Shown here: one piece after another, positions 45,480 through 58,297 of the stretch | How the letters are laid out: the number at the start of each line of letters is the position of its first letter | How positions within the stretch are numbered: the stretch's first letter is position 1 | Assembly: GCA_012295275.1 (NCBI GenBank) | Contig: CM022665.1 | Location: forward strand, 1,216,952-1,280,951 | Source: Chrysomallon squamiferum | Lineage: Eukaryota; Mollusca; Gastropoda; Neomphalida; Peltospiridae | Direction of reading: 5' to 3' | Length of the DNA stretch: 64,000 nucleotides | Notes under the pieces: generated by a model | The model's input: only the letters and a program-made list of their open reading frames with translations | Told to the model about the DNA's origin: nothing | Database searches by the model: none | Position numbers and translations under genes: made by a program

Positions 45480-47700
45480 TTAACAGTGTTTGTTATTGAC
45501 AATTAAACAGAACAGTGGTTGTTAGCTCTTGACTTGGCGTGACCAGTCGATTGATGAGGTCGAGTCGAACCTGACCTCCCGTCTAACAAAACTAACGTTA
45601 CTAACATTAGAAATAGGTTAGATAGTAAATTCTGGTATACTTTTTATTGTGTTATGTGTCATATACTACTGAAAGTTAATCAAAATTTGTATTCATTATT
45701 CCTCACTATTATAATTTATTATCATTACTTGTATATTTTGTTATTATTTTAATAAATTATACCTTAAATGCAGCAACAGTGAGTTACCTGGTGAGTGGTG
45801 ATACCCCATCTAAGAGAGTTAATATGAGATTGCTCATATTTGAAACTGAATTGCCTTAGCTACAGAACTATATTTTGTACTGAACAATATTTGAATGAAT
45901 TATTAATTCTAAAATATCTAGGATATTCTTCTTAAAAGTTTTAATTATAAATGAAGCTACTACAACATCATCCGTTTATGTTGTATTTTATAAATATCAT
46001 CTTCACTAGTTTTGATAATTTTTTTTGTTCAATTTATCCATGTATTTTCATACTTGAGAAGAATGATACCTATAAGCAAATGAAATAATTTCATGGAAAG
46101 TAATATATTTAGGCTGTTTGCTCGTGCCAATAAGGATGCATATTAATTGCAATGTCTGCTAAAAACATATGACGTAAAGAATTAGCTAGATTTTCAAGCA
46201 AATAATAATAATTAGTCTATTCACAACAGAACCTGGTATTCTTTTTACTTCCAAACGGCACAGTACACGTAGGCAATGGATTACTACATTTTAGAGTAAC
46301 TGTTACTCTGTTGAATATTCTGTTTAGAGGACAATGCTGTTTGCTAGTGATTTTGAAATGTTTTGTATGGAAAACACACAAAATCTTATGGTTCTTTTTG
46401 ACACTTTCTCTCACTGCTGTTGTAATGTTTCTCTATTTCATTATTTCTCTTTAATTAAAACTCAACCCGCCAGGATAATCTTATAAAGAATTTTATTTGT
46501 TGTCCTGAATTAGGAATATTTGCAGGGAGTGAGGGGAAAAAAGGTACAAAAAGAAAAAAAAATCATGCAAACCTGAAGGTCAGTTAATATTTGTTTTGAA
46601 TCTAACAACTTATTTTTTTCCTATATCGAACAAAAGAATATTGAATTTAACTCTTTTCTTATGTTAAGAATATCTCAAGCGTACAGGTATACACAAAATA
46701 TGTAACGTGTTTATTTTGGAAGGTATCAATAATGCTATGTACATCACAAACGCAAACAATACAGTATATAATATATTCAAATGAACGCCTGGGTGAACCA
46801 CTTTATATTATAAGTATTAGAATTAACTGTACATCATGAATCGTCAAACACAGTGATTTTTCATTTTGTTTTATCACCTTTTTTGATATTATTAATTTAT
46901 ATTATTATTATTTTATTTGTTGTTGTTGTTGCTGCCATTATTATTATTATTATTCACTCCGTGTGATTTTACATAAGTTATTTCTCATTAAAACTGTTGC
47001 CGATATTACATTCTTTTCTAATAATAAAGTACAGAAAAGGCATACTTTGAATAATATGTTTTTCACAAAATCCGATTTGATTGCTCTAGCCATTCATTCA
47101 CTCCAGTACTGAAACAAGCTTAATCTCAAATGGGCCCATAGTTTCTAATTAAAGAACCTTCTTTTACTGAATTCCATGCCACAAAACAACAAAAGAGAAG
47201 TTTCAGAAATAAAGGGGGAAAGTCTTTTAAAACAGACAAATAACAATAATCAGCACCTGCAACTATTATTCAGATTATGTCAGGAGGATATAAGTATTCC
47301 TTTTCTTAAATCAGTTTTTAGGAATAATCCCATTACAGTTACCACGAAGAATAAACCAAAAATAAAAAGCGAAGAGTAAATAATCATGGTATTTCTACTT
47401 TCGACACAACATGACTAATTGTATGTCTTATACAAAAGTTTCTGCTGACATGAATATCGTAAAAAAGACATTGTAAATCTGATTAACCTCCTAGAAAATA
47501 TTCTTTTAGAAAAAAACAACAACACAATGGCCGTTCGCAAACTGACTGTGTTGGAAGGACTGATTGTAGCTTGACCCTCTTAGCCTACCGCCGTGAGCCT
47601 CAAATCAACCTGTCATTATAAGATCAGAACGAGCAAAAAAAAAAATATATATATATATATATAAATAAAAAAAATAAAAATAATGATGACAAAGAGAACA
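45480..47700. other. intergenic, no convincing gene
   Basis: AT-rich. A 67-codon plus-strand frame (47176-47379) rich in Asn, Lys and Gln is open but has no recognisable family and is not called. A short CG-richer stretch lies at about 47525-47630. Confidence 0.45.
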
Positions 47701-47722
47701 AACAAAAAACACAACCTGTGTT

Positions 47723-47909
<187 letters not shown>

Positions 47910-48412
47910 TTTTTTTTTTGAAGCGAGGGTTCATGCTATGCCGGGTAGTTTTGCAATCAGTTCAATAATACTAAAGTTTAATCTGGGCGAATCTACGACG
48001 TACGCTTTATGTATTGTTTACTGATATGATTAACTTAAAAATATATATTCTCACTAGTCGGAGCTTTGGCTGAACACGCTTACACTTGATGAGAATTACT
48101 GAGAATATTAGCAGAATATCAGTTATAAAGAGGAAATATTTCTTTCTGCAGACAAAACTGGATGATGTGCATATAAAAGTGTAATTTTCGTTATCAAAGG
48201 TGTCAAGGCTTATTATAAACTTTAACTTTTGGGCTGTTGTATTCGACACTGTTTAAAATACTCTGACAGGAGGTTTTTTCATGAACTGATTTGTCAGATT
48301 ATTTAGAAGAAAAAGATCAAGTATATGTTAAATCCAACCACAAGCTAATTTATCTAATTAATGCTGACAGTTCACGAAAATAAATATAAAAATAAATAAA
48401 CAAATAATAGTA

Positions 48413-48835
48413 ATGACAGATATGACTAACCCAGGATCAGGAAGTCGTAGAAGATTTACACAGGGTGTCTGGTTAGGCAAAAGTGAGGGAAACAGAGCTG
48501 AAAAACTTTGCAAATGGTCCGACACTAAGAAAGAGGAAACCATAACTGATTTAGATAGACGTGAGCATTCGAACTTGGTCAAACTGAATGTAAAACAACT
48601 GGAAATACGCGAAGAACTCGCCTCACTCCAAAGATGCAAAAACAGATCTGTTCAAAATCATCTGCTGAGAGGTATCTCTAAAGACAGGGACATGAACATT
48701 TCGCCTTCAACCACTCCTGCTTTTTCGGGAGAGTTGTCTACACGTACCTCGCTACCCCAACCACTGACTCCAAAACCAGTTTCTGATATGCGGATTACGA
48801 TACAAGAGAAAGGAAAGCAGAAAGGGAAGAAATGA
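48413..48835 (+). CDS. uncharacterised 140-residue hydrophilic protein or terminal exon
   Basis: This plus-strand frame runs from ATG to TGA with balanced codon use and clearly higher GC than its flanks. The protein is hydrophilic. Residues 1-15 are Gly/Ser/Arg-rich. A central charged helical segment around 57-75 contains NLVKLNVKQLEIREELASLQ. A Pro/Ser/Thr-rich stretch follows (about 95-122), and the tail is Lys-rich. There is no signal peptide, membrane segment or known motif. An acceptor-like GACAG lies at the beginning, so it could be the last exon of a larger gene. No upstream exon was identified. An opposite-strand frame (48358-48639) is probably its shadow. Confidence 0.45.
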   Translation: MTDMTNPGSGSRRRFTQGVWLGKSEGNRAEKLCKWSDTKKEETITDLDRREHSNLVKLNVKQLEIREELASLQRCKNRSVQNHLLRGISKDRDMNISPSTTPAFSGELSTRTSLPQPLTPKPVSDMRITIQEKGKQKGKK

Positions 48836-49061
48836 TTTTAAAAATCTTTATATTTTTTAATTTTGTTATTATTATTACTTTTTGTTATTCTTGTTCTTCA
48901 TGTTCTTTCTTATATTTTGCATCAATACTTTGTTATAGATGCAATACATAGAAATGAGTTAATATGTTAAATTGCTGAAAAAATATTTTTCATTTGGCTG
49001 TAACTGTGATTCAAATTTACAAGCATATATTCTGTACATATCTGTACAATATCAATATCAA

Positions 49062-49108
<47 letters not shown>

Positions 49109-49602
49109 CTACTACTACTACTCATACTACTACTCTTAAGTAAATATATATGTTTAATTTAATTTTGCTGTTACTTTATTAAGAAGTTAATTACTGTAAA
49201 ACTGGTCATCATTAGCCTTGTTTGTACTGCATAATTTTAAAATATTTCCATTTCTTTTTAAATCTTTTTTCTTGATCTTTATTTCCTTACTTGCCTATTT
49301 ACTTATCTTTTTTGTTTTGTAATTAGAACAGTTAACTAATGCTATAGCCTTTATTTTTTAGTTATTTTTAGTAGGTAAAATTAATATATAAATATATATC
49401 CACAAAATTAAGTTCACCTGCATCTATAATTGTATTTGTTTTTATTTGGTTTATTTATGTATGCATGCATTTAATTATTATAATTAATATATCTTCTGAT
49501 TGCCATCAGAAGATATTTTAGAATCGTTGATCTTTAAAGCAGTAAATTTACAGCTTTCAGTTTTCAATTTGACTTGTCTATGTCCACTTGATTACCTTTT
49601 CC

Positions 49603-50300
49603 CGTCTCTGTCTCGTTTTCTCACCAGATCTCTGTCTCTGTTTTCTCACCAGATCTCTGTCTGATTTCTCACCAGATCTCTGTCTCTGTTTTCTCATCAG
49701 ATCTCTGTCTCTGTTTTCTCACCAGATCTGTCTCTGTTTTCTCACCAGATCTCTGTCTCTGTTTTCCCACCAGATCTCTGTCTCTGTTTTCTCACCAGAT
49801 CTCTGTCTCTGTTTTCTCACCAGATCTCTGTCTCTGTTTTCTCACCAGATCTCTGTCTGTTTTCTCACCAGATCTCAGTCTCTGTTTTCTCACCAGATCT
49901 CTGTCTCTGTTTTCTCACCAGATCTCAGTCTCTGTTTTCTCACCAGATCTCAGTCTGTTTTCTCACCAGATCTCTGTCTCTGTTTTCTCACCAGATCTCT
50001 GTCTCTGTTTTCTCACCAGATCTCTGTCTCTGTTTTCTCACCAGATCTCTGTCTGTTTTCTTACCAGATCTCAGTCTCTGTTTTCTCACCAGATCTCTGT
50101 CTGTTTTCTCACCAGATCTCAGTCTGTTTTCTCACCAGATCTAGGTCTCTGTTTTCTCACCAGATCTCTGTCTGTTTTCTCACCAGATCTCTGTCTCTGT
50201 TTTCTCACCAGATCTCTGTCTGTTTTTCTCACCAGATCTCTGTCTCTGTTTTCTCACCAGATCTCTGTCTCTGTTTTCTCACCAGATCTCTGTCTCTGCT
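49603..50300 (+). repeat. 25-bp minisatellite, about 28 copies
   Basis: The unit TCTCTGTCTCTGTTTTCTCACCAGA is 25 bp, with shorter variants such as TCTGTCTGTTTTC and substitutions (CAGTCTC). All three plus-strand frames of the unit lack stops, so a spurious frame of 263 codons runs through it. Every unit contains TTTTCTCACCAG followed by A, which resembles a 3' splice site. Confidence 0.97.
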
Positions 50301-51434
50301 TACTCTTTCTTCTTTCGTTGTTGCTCAGAAACTTAATCATCATCATTTAATTGAACATTTCCTTCAGTCACGTTCTTAATATTTGTAATTAAAAAAATAT
50401 ATATAATATATGTTAGTTTGACAAATATTACCATAGAAATATTACCATATAAATGAGTGGTTTGATTTATCATTCTGTGTTAGTACTGATCAGCACTGAA
50501 AAGCCTAGCACAAACAGCGTTTAACAGTATAGTCTTTGTTTTCGCTCTAAATTAACATTTACCCGACGCCTAACAACTAATGGATTCTGTTGAAATAATA
50601 TTTTCATGTCCACTACAAATCCTTTTATAATGTGATCACACTGAACTATACACAACACAATATTAACACGCTCACTAAACCCAATCATACAAAAATACAT
50701 TTAATTCTTTCTAATGTGAAGAAAACCGAAGAAAACAAAGCCTGGGCCTTCACCTTTATGATATTATTGTACCGCCTCCGAACTGTAACTGTAGAGATTA
50801 ACGCCGCTGTCCTAAATCTGATGTATAATGTTCTTATTCTAATCAAACAGTGTCTTGAGCAGAAACCCGCGACAGATTTAATGTGTATTTCGTAACAACT
50901 TTCTTATAAAATCTCTAGAACAGTGATAAGGAGATACTAATGACGCTAAAGACTTAATTATATGGATCATTATAATACACCGAAATAAACCTAATGGCTG
51001 CATATGCTTACTAATTACGTGAATAACAATAGTGATATTTCTACCAGATCAATATATAATTATATATAATTATATTAATTTGTATTAAACAGAATAATAA
51101 ATATATAAATTATAATACGTTTCTTTTTTTAGTCTGGTGGAGAGTTTGTGCACATGAAGGTTTGTTATATGTAAAGATTAAACGTTTATTTAACATTTAT
51201 TTTAGATACCGAAGATTAAAATTATTATTTTTACTCTGCTGTTCATCAAATCGATATAATAAAATATGGTAAAAAAAAAAAAAAATAACAAAAATAACAA
51301 AGTAAAAAATTCAAAAAACGTCTGTAGTGAACAAATAATAATTTAAGAAAATATCATTATAATAAGTGTTAGCTAGATGCTTCTAGCTGCCATCCATAAT
51401 TTGTAACACATTTGGTATATTAAACGTAACTTTG

Positions 51435-51468
<34 letters not shown>

Positions 51469-52944
51469 AAAATTAAAATTAAAATTGAAATTTATATGTT
51501 GTAAATCTAAAGTGATTTTAAGCTGGACCAATACAAGGAGATAAGTAGGTTTTAGTTTTGTGAGAGCACTAGACGCAGAACCGAAGAGTTATTTTAACAT
51601 TTCTTTAATCGATGTCTACCATTCTGTTCTTGGAGCTCTCTGTTGCTGTAACAAGTACTTAATATCGGTCCAGGGCCGGCTAATGTAGATGATCGAGTGG
51701 GTGAGTCACATTTTACTCGCACCTGTTTTCTTAATTTTCATTTCTCACAAATATTCCATCTGAGTTACTGAGTGAATGAGTTAGTAAGAGAAAGAGAGAA
51801 TAAAATAAAATAAAATGAATATAGTACTTTACTAGCAAAACTGTACATGAATTTTAGTTTTCGAGGTTAAATTCCCATTTTATTCCAAATTAATATAAAA
51901 AGCTCTCAGAGGCAAAATCTCGTTCAATCCAAGCGTAAATTAACAAAAATAGTTTTAACAATTTCAACAGTGTATACAGAGATGCAGTTTTATTTATGCT
52001 CGGGTTCTTTTATTCTGGGTGATTTCTCTGACCAAGCGTCATGGAACTGTAAAATCATGCACATCAGCAGATTGAAATAATTTACAACAAAAGTGAGCTA
52101 TAACCCAGATGAGTCAGTCGGTTGTCAGCATGGAACACCAGTGTTTAGACTTTCCACCTCTGCAAAAACTAATTTAAACAATATCGATTGTTTTATGGGT
52201 CCTTCGTTATCCAGATGCTTCTTAGTGCAGCACTATCGGGTTAACAAAAGTCAGGATATATGAACACGTCTTTAATAATAGACTTTTCCACTTAAGAAAA
52301 AACCCAACCAAAAACCAGTCTTAACAATGTGTCATCGCTTGTTAATTCAGATACATTAAAAAATAAGTTAATTAAAATAAAACAAAACCACCCAATTTTC
52401 CACTATTACAAATAATAACGAATAATTATTTTAGCAATATCTCAGTATCTATTAAAATAATGGCACAACATAAAACAATGGTAATAAAATAAGATATATA
52501 TAGAAAGAGCCAGACAGATAGAGATAAAAATTGTTTTAAATAGTTTAATAATTTTTAATAAAACCCAAGAATAAACAACACAAATTTCTGACAAAAAAGA
52601 TTGTATTACGTAACAAAATTTAGACATTAAAATAAAATTTAGAGTTAAAGTTCAATAAATCAATGTTTTTTTTTTCTTTTACATTTAGAAATGTTGTAAG
52701 CATATGCTGAATAAGCATTTAAAAAATGTCATGTTAGTAGGTTTTTTTAGCTGTCATTTTACTTTTTTCAACACACCGTGTCAAACTGAATGTAATTTTA
52801 GAACTACAAAATAAACAGAAAACTCCATCAACAATGTATTACATGACATTAACTTTTATTGAAAACACAAATAATATAGAAAGGCAATACGGTCAAAAAA
52901 CTACACGTTTAAAGGACAAAATTTCTAAGATTTTGAGTCATAGT

Positions 52945-53024
<80 letters not shown>

Positions 53025-53150
53025 ACTGTTGTTGTCGTTGTTATTGCAGTTGTTGTTACACCTGAACTCTTGTTTTATATATATATATTTACTCAAATTC
53101 AATGCAAGTACAAAGAAATTGTATCTAATACCTTCAGAAGTTTCCTTCGT
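50301..53150. other. intergenic, no gene recognised
   Basis: AT-rich with poly-A at 51440-51466 and a (TTA)n(TTG)n tract at about 52945-53045. An 87-codon frame at 50632-50895 has no family resemblance and is not called. Confidence 0.5.
52945..53045. repeat. (TTA)n(TTG)n compound microsatellite
   Basis: About 15 TTA units pass into about 16 TTG-like units. The Leu-repeat frame over it is an artefact. Confidence 0.96.
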
Positions 53151-53153
53151 AAT

Positions 53154-53479
53154 TCAAAACTGAATGTTGACTATTTTCCCATCTGTCATGCTCACTAAAT
53201 GTACTTCCAGATAAGGTTCTGCGTCGTTTTGTAGATTGCTTTCTTCGTTCGCGATTTGTAGGAAAACGGTTAGCAGAAAAGATGACCGAGTCAAACGGTT
53301 AGAACCAAAATTAGAAAGGTCGTTGCTAAACACGTGCATGCGATTATAGAGTTACGGATTCGCTGACGTCTGGGAATTCCAGCCGTCCTTGCGTCTGAAC
53401 CATGATTGCGATACAGCTGCCGGCGGGAGGTAATGTTGAGATCATGACCTTTTGTGCCCTTTTCTTTTTCCGTTGACAT
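53154..53479 (-). pseudogene. frame-broken single-pass membrane protein-like sequence
   Basis: One minus-strand frame (53479-53291) begins MSTEKEKGTKG, is basic through RRQRIRN and ends in a hydrophobic segment (SIIACTCLATTFLILVLTV) before a stop. A second frame (53339-53154) continues with hydrophobic then acidic, coding-like sequence (VFLQIANEESNLQNDAEPYL). The two frames meet at a 10-nt direct repeat, CTAACCGTTT, whose copies lie 29 nt apart. A tandem duplication of 29 nt would explain the shift. It may instead be a first exon or a 62-residue tail-anchored small protein, or an assembly error. No family is recognised. Confidence 0.35.
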
Positions 53480-53868
53480 ATCCAGCCAAACAAAATGTAT
53501 AGTAGATTTTCATTTATTTATTTATTTATTTATTTTTTATACTGTAACCCCTTTTCAAATGTTTTTTTTTTTCTTTTTTTTTTTTTTTACATTTTAAATC
53601 ATACCCTTGTAAATACAAGTAAAAATTTTTATATAATAAGGGAAAACATAAAATATTTAATAATAATAAAATAATACTAATAATAATAGTGATAATAATA
53701 ATAAATTCTTACTTTATTTTTATCATCATATGTCCCAAATAGAAATATTTATATCCGCTAACTGAATTAACATTAATGTTGCTACTGCAACTTTTCACAA
53801 AACTGAAAAATTGTAGAAATGGGAATTTCAGCTGATTATTAAAGCTGTCTAAAACTGCAGATTAATAA

Positions 53869-55960
53869 TTACTGTTTGTTTAGGAAAAAAGCGATAAGAA
53901 CAGCTGCTAGAACTGTCATTGTTGGAACCAGGCCAGCAGCAGCTGAAACGGCAAAGAAAACGAACGATTATTTTAGCAATATCTATTAAAATATATTAAA
54001 TAATTGGAGGTATTTATTATTATTATTAAAGTCTGATTTGTTAACTGTATTGTCTTCTAACTGAATATCTATAGTACATTCTCCTGAAAACTATTGGATA
54101 CAACACGTTTCATGTAGTTAATACTTACAGCATTCCATTTGTTTCTTCATTTCCTTCATTCCATCTATTGCTGCTTTGTAGGCTTGTTCATCAATACACC
54201 CCGCATCCTGCATACACTGGAGATACCCATTTAAAGTCCTTGTGAAACAAAAATAATATATTTAAAAACAACCACTTCCACGTGAAGACAATTTGTCCTG
54301 TAAGCTCATCTATCAGAAAATTCACTCAGACCCGAGGACAAAGAAAGACGAAAAAAATTATATTCAAGTTTAAGCTTTATACCTACAGAATTATGTATTC
54401 GGGTACTCTCTGGATGCACTCTCACAACTAGAGGAACAAAGTGTGGATATACAGACAGAAAAAGGGTTTTACGTTTTCAGCCTAATTACAGACAACTCTG
54501 GAACGCCTCTAGGCACTTCCTTTCTGATGGAGATCACGATTAAAACCACTATTTCGAAAGTTTTCACCGACTAATCTCTAACATATAGTCCAGTCTCTTG
54601 AACTGTATAGCTAGGGCATGCTTGCTCGAATATTAATTGAACGAAACTTTCATTTCAGTAAACTTTTATGCAAATGGCTGAATTTCCCTTTTGTGGGCTT
54701 ATATTTAGACAGACAATACATCACAAATAAATAAATACAGGCTGATAAACAAAAACAAAAGTAGATATCGTCTTTAGATTCAATTACTTGCACATGGCTG
54801 TCTTGTCCTTTTGGTGGTCTTTGCTTTGCATATCTGTAGAAAACTTAGCACAATTCTCAGTGATAGCTTTATGGTTGCAGTCACCTGCTACATACACCAT
54901 ACCCACTGTTTACAAGAAAAAAGGAAAATAAATGTTAATAATTTCTGCAGTTTTAATCATAAAACTAATACCAAACGAGCAGAAAGCAAATAAAAAGATC
55001 ACAGAAGGGCAGATTTATATGCATGTACGTTTGTGATATGGTACAACAGAACCACGTGTGTGCATGTGTTAGTATTTGAGTGAATTTGTTTGAGTGTTTG
55101 TTTATGTGTTTGTGTGTATATGTTTATGTATTTTTGCATGTATCTATATGTATTTGTAAGTATATGCGCATATATGTATATGTATGTATACCATTTTAAA
55201 TATACATACAAATATATAATCACTCACACACACACACACACGCACGCACACACACACACACACAGGAACCCATTTTAAACGATGTGTGTGACCGATCTAT
55301 TTTAATGCATATCAATAAACGTTATTATCAGTTTTCATGTTATTCCTACAGAAATATTATTTTAAAAGCCTCTGAAATTTGTTAGCACTCATCCATGCTT
55401 TCCATTTTATTATATTATTATCATTATTTATTATTAGCAAAGGTTGATATTAAGGTTAAATATATTAATCTCATGCCTTAAAGCTATTTTGTTCGTACCA
55501 CCACAGGTACATTCCAGTCACCGTATTAATGGGATCGAAGTCGTGTCATCAATTCCCTTATGACTGATTAGTAAATGACAACTAGCAATGCCCTTTATTA
55601 CCATGAATTGTGAAATTACTATTTGAAGACTACATCGTTGTTTCACAAAATGTGTGCGAGTCCTTCCCTATCCGCCATAGGCATGATTTTGCTGTTACAC
55701 GAACCATGTGTTAATGTAAACACTACGAGTGTATGATGTTATTTCATTACATACAGACGTTGGCTCTTTGTGTCAAATGTCTGTCAGTTTTAAATTAGTC
55801 CTAGATCAGAATGAGTGGTTGAGTGCAAGGGAAAAAAAAAAGATTTTTAAAAACATTTAGTTTTGTTTATTGTATTATATAATCATTTTATAACGTATAT
55901 ATTGATTAAAAGTCTGATAACCTTCATTGTTTATTTATTTATTTAAACACTGTACTAACA

Positions 55961-55996
<36 letters not shown>

Positions 55997-56917
55997 TGTA
56001 TGCAAACATATAGCACACATACATACACACACAGTCACACGCATGCATACATACATACATACATATTAAATAAATAAAGATGTGAATCAGACAATTAACT
56101 GATGAAACTGCCATATCGAGATTCAGTACAAACTTTATATGACAAATGTTTAGTGTGAGGTTCAGAAAATCTGATCCACAATTACAGAAAGATGATAACT
56201 AAGATGAATGTAACTTAATGACTTTCTTTACGAATAAGAAAACACACCAGTTTGTTAACAAAAAAACACACACACATACACATATATTATTATTAGAAAA
56301 AATATAAATAAATATATCTCTGATTAGATCTATATCAGTAATGTGATAAATAAATTATATCTTATGAAAACAGTAATGAAAAAGAAAAAAACACTCCAAT
56401 TACTGCCTGTGTAAATCTTTGTTTATGGTTAAGAGTCTCATAATGCAACACAAAAACTACTATTGTTTAATTAAAAATAGATTTCCTTTGTTATAAAAAC
56501 GCTTTATTGTTACTTAGGAAATCAAATGTAGTATAATCAGTAAAGTTGAATGTTAAAAAACAAAGAAAAGAAGGAATAAAAGAAAGGATAGAGAGCCAAA
56601 AATGATGAAACAACTCATAGAAGTATGTGTTTATTGTATGAATGTATATATGAAACAGAAACTCAGTATTTTTCAAATAAACAAAGCGGAAATAAAAGTT
56701 TTTGTTTATTATTATTATTGTTATTTTTGTTGTTGTAGTTATTGTTATTGGTATTGTTATTGTTATTGTTATTATTGTTATTGTTATTATTATTATTTTT
56801 ATTATTATTATTATTATTTTAAAATACAAAGTTCCGCAAAATAATTCTAAAAAGTAAACCAAATAAATAAAATAGATTAAATAACATACCAGCCAAGAAC
56901 ATCAAAGCAAGTTTCAT
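53869..56917 (-). CDS. small secreted six-cysteine protein with GPI-anchor-like tail (4 exons)
   Basis: Exons on the minus strand are 56917-56890, 54905-54788, 54238-54129 and 53942-53869, all with GT-AG introns and joining in frame to 109 residues. Residues 1 to about 17 form a signal peptide (MKLALMFLAVGMVYVAG). The mature part has six cysteines at 19, 28, 48, 57, 63 and 85, spaced C-x8-C-x19-C-x8-C-x5-C-x21-C, and is charged and helix-prone (KAAIDGMKEMKKQMEC). It ends with a small-residue site (SAAG, 86-89) followed by a hydrophobic segment to the C-terminus (about 90-106) and only NKQ after it. That is the layout of a GPI-attachment signal. No family is recognised. Each region sits on its own exon. 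An AATAAA lies on the minus strand about 150 nt downstream (53719-53714). Confidence 0.8.
54999..56880. other. first intron of the six-cysteine gene
   Basis: Contains (TG)/(TA)-rich sequence near 55080-55200, (CA)n near 55225-55264, a (TATG)n run at about 55969-56002 and an inverted (CATA)n at about 56044-56066, and a TTA/TTG trinucleotide tract at about 56707-56820. No exon was recognised inside. Confidence 0.6.
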
Positions 56918-57229
56918 TTTCGGAGCACTCACTGAATAACAAGAAGCAAACTGACCGTTCCCGACGAGTAATCTGTGGTCAGCTATCTCTGAGAATTTGC
57001 ATGTTGGATGTCAAGGTTATTACCCTCCGGTGGAGAAAACTATGCAGAGAGATAATTTCCAATAGACGGAGAAAATGCAGTATCATATTGCAGTTAACTC
57101 AAGTGAGGAACCTGTAGGCAGAATATAACAAACAAGATTAAGTTCTGGGGGTTGTTAGTGATGATGTTAATGGCTGTTAGTGGAAATCTTGTTTTTCTTA
57201 CAGATTTTTATTAAACGTTTTATGAGTAG

Positions 57230-57735
57230 TACTAGTCATGGTGGTGATGTTAGTAGTAGTAGCTGTTGCAGTAGCAGTAATAATGCCAACGGTAGTAACA
57301 GTTGCAGTGGTGGAAATAGTAGTTACTGTAGTAATATTAGTAATACTAGTTTTAGCAGTAATAGTAGTAGTAGTTGTAATAATAATAACGTTGTTTACTG
57401 TAAACATTTTATTATTATTCATACTGTTCTTCAGGTGCTGCAGATACTAATTAAAACTACTACTATTTCTAGCACAATACTTTATGTTACTACTACCGCT
57501 AGTAATACTACTATTACCGCTTCTAATACTACTACAACTAATTTTATTACTACTACCACTGCTATTATCATTACTGTTACCTATATTACTATATTTTATT
57601 ATTACTTCTGTCACAACTACTAATACTATTACTACTTTTACTACTATTACTACAACTACTGTTTCTATTATTAATGCTATTAATTCTACTACTGCTGTTG
57701 TTATTATAATTACTATTACTAGCACTTATATTAAT
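57230..57735. repeat. cryptic trinucleotide region with opposite-sense halves
   Basis: The left half (about 57230-57400) is built from GTA/TAG/TTG/CAG-like triplets. The right half (about 57450-57735) is built from TAC/ACT/ATT-like triplets, so the two halves are partly complementary. Several simple-composition frames (Ser/Thr/Val/Ile-rich) result on both strands and are not genes. Confidence 0.75.
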
Positions 57736-58213
57736 ACTTCTACTTTTTATACTGTTAATATATTTCGAGAGACCATTAATTTTGTTATTTGTTGTTGTGT
57801 TCATACTTGTATGACAATGTGGATCATATTGTTTTGTCATCTTGGGATTATTTTCGTTTCATAAATCATTTATAATCTTCTTTTCTATGCCTGTCTTTGA
57901 TTTTCTTTTATACTGAATATGTTTGTTATGTTATTGTTTTCTTTGATTTTACTTATATTTAAGTAATTATACTAATGGAACATTCTTAATACCATCTGTG
58001 GATAATTAGTACTTCTTTCATATTCTATCATATTTATTTGTCCAGATATTAGTACTGCACTGTACTTAATCAGTTTATCCATAAATATCATTTTCATTCT
58101 GCACGTCTAGTCGCTTTCTCTCTGTGTCTTCAGCTTTTTGTATCTGTCTTGCTTTGTTTTTCTCTTTCTCATTATAAGTATTACCTAGCTCATATACACA
58201 GACTACTAATAAT

Positions 58214-58215
<2 letters not shown>

Positions 58216-58293
<78 letters not shown>
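58216..58293. repeat. (TC)n microsatellite
   Basis: About 39 TC units; the frames over it are artefacts. Confidence 0.99.

Positions 58294-58297
<4 letters not shown>

Noticed and set aside
49588-50379. 263-codon frame, the longest in the window
   Set aside because: Runs through all three frames of a 25-bp minisatellite; stop-free by composition, not by selection.
57180-57864. Ser/Thr/Val/Ile-rich frames on both strands
   Set aside because: Arise from cryptic trinucleotide repeats; no codon preference and several competing frames.
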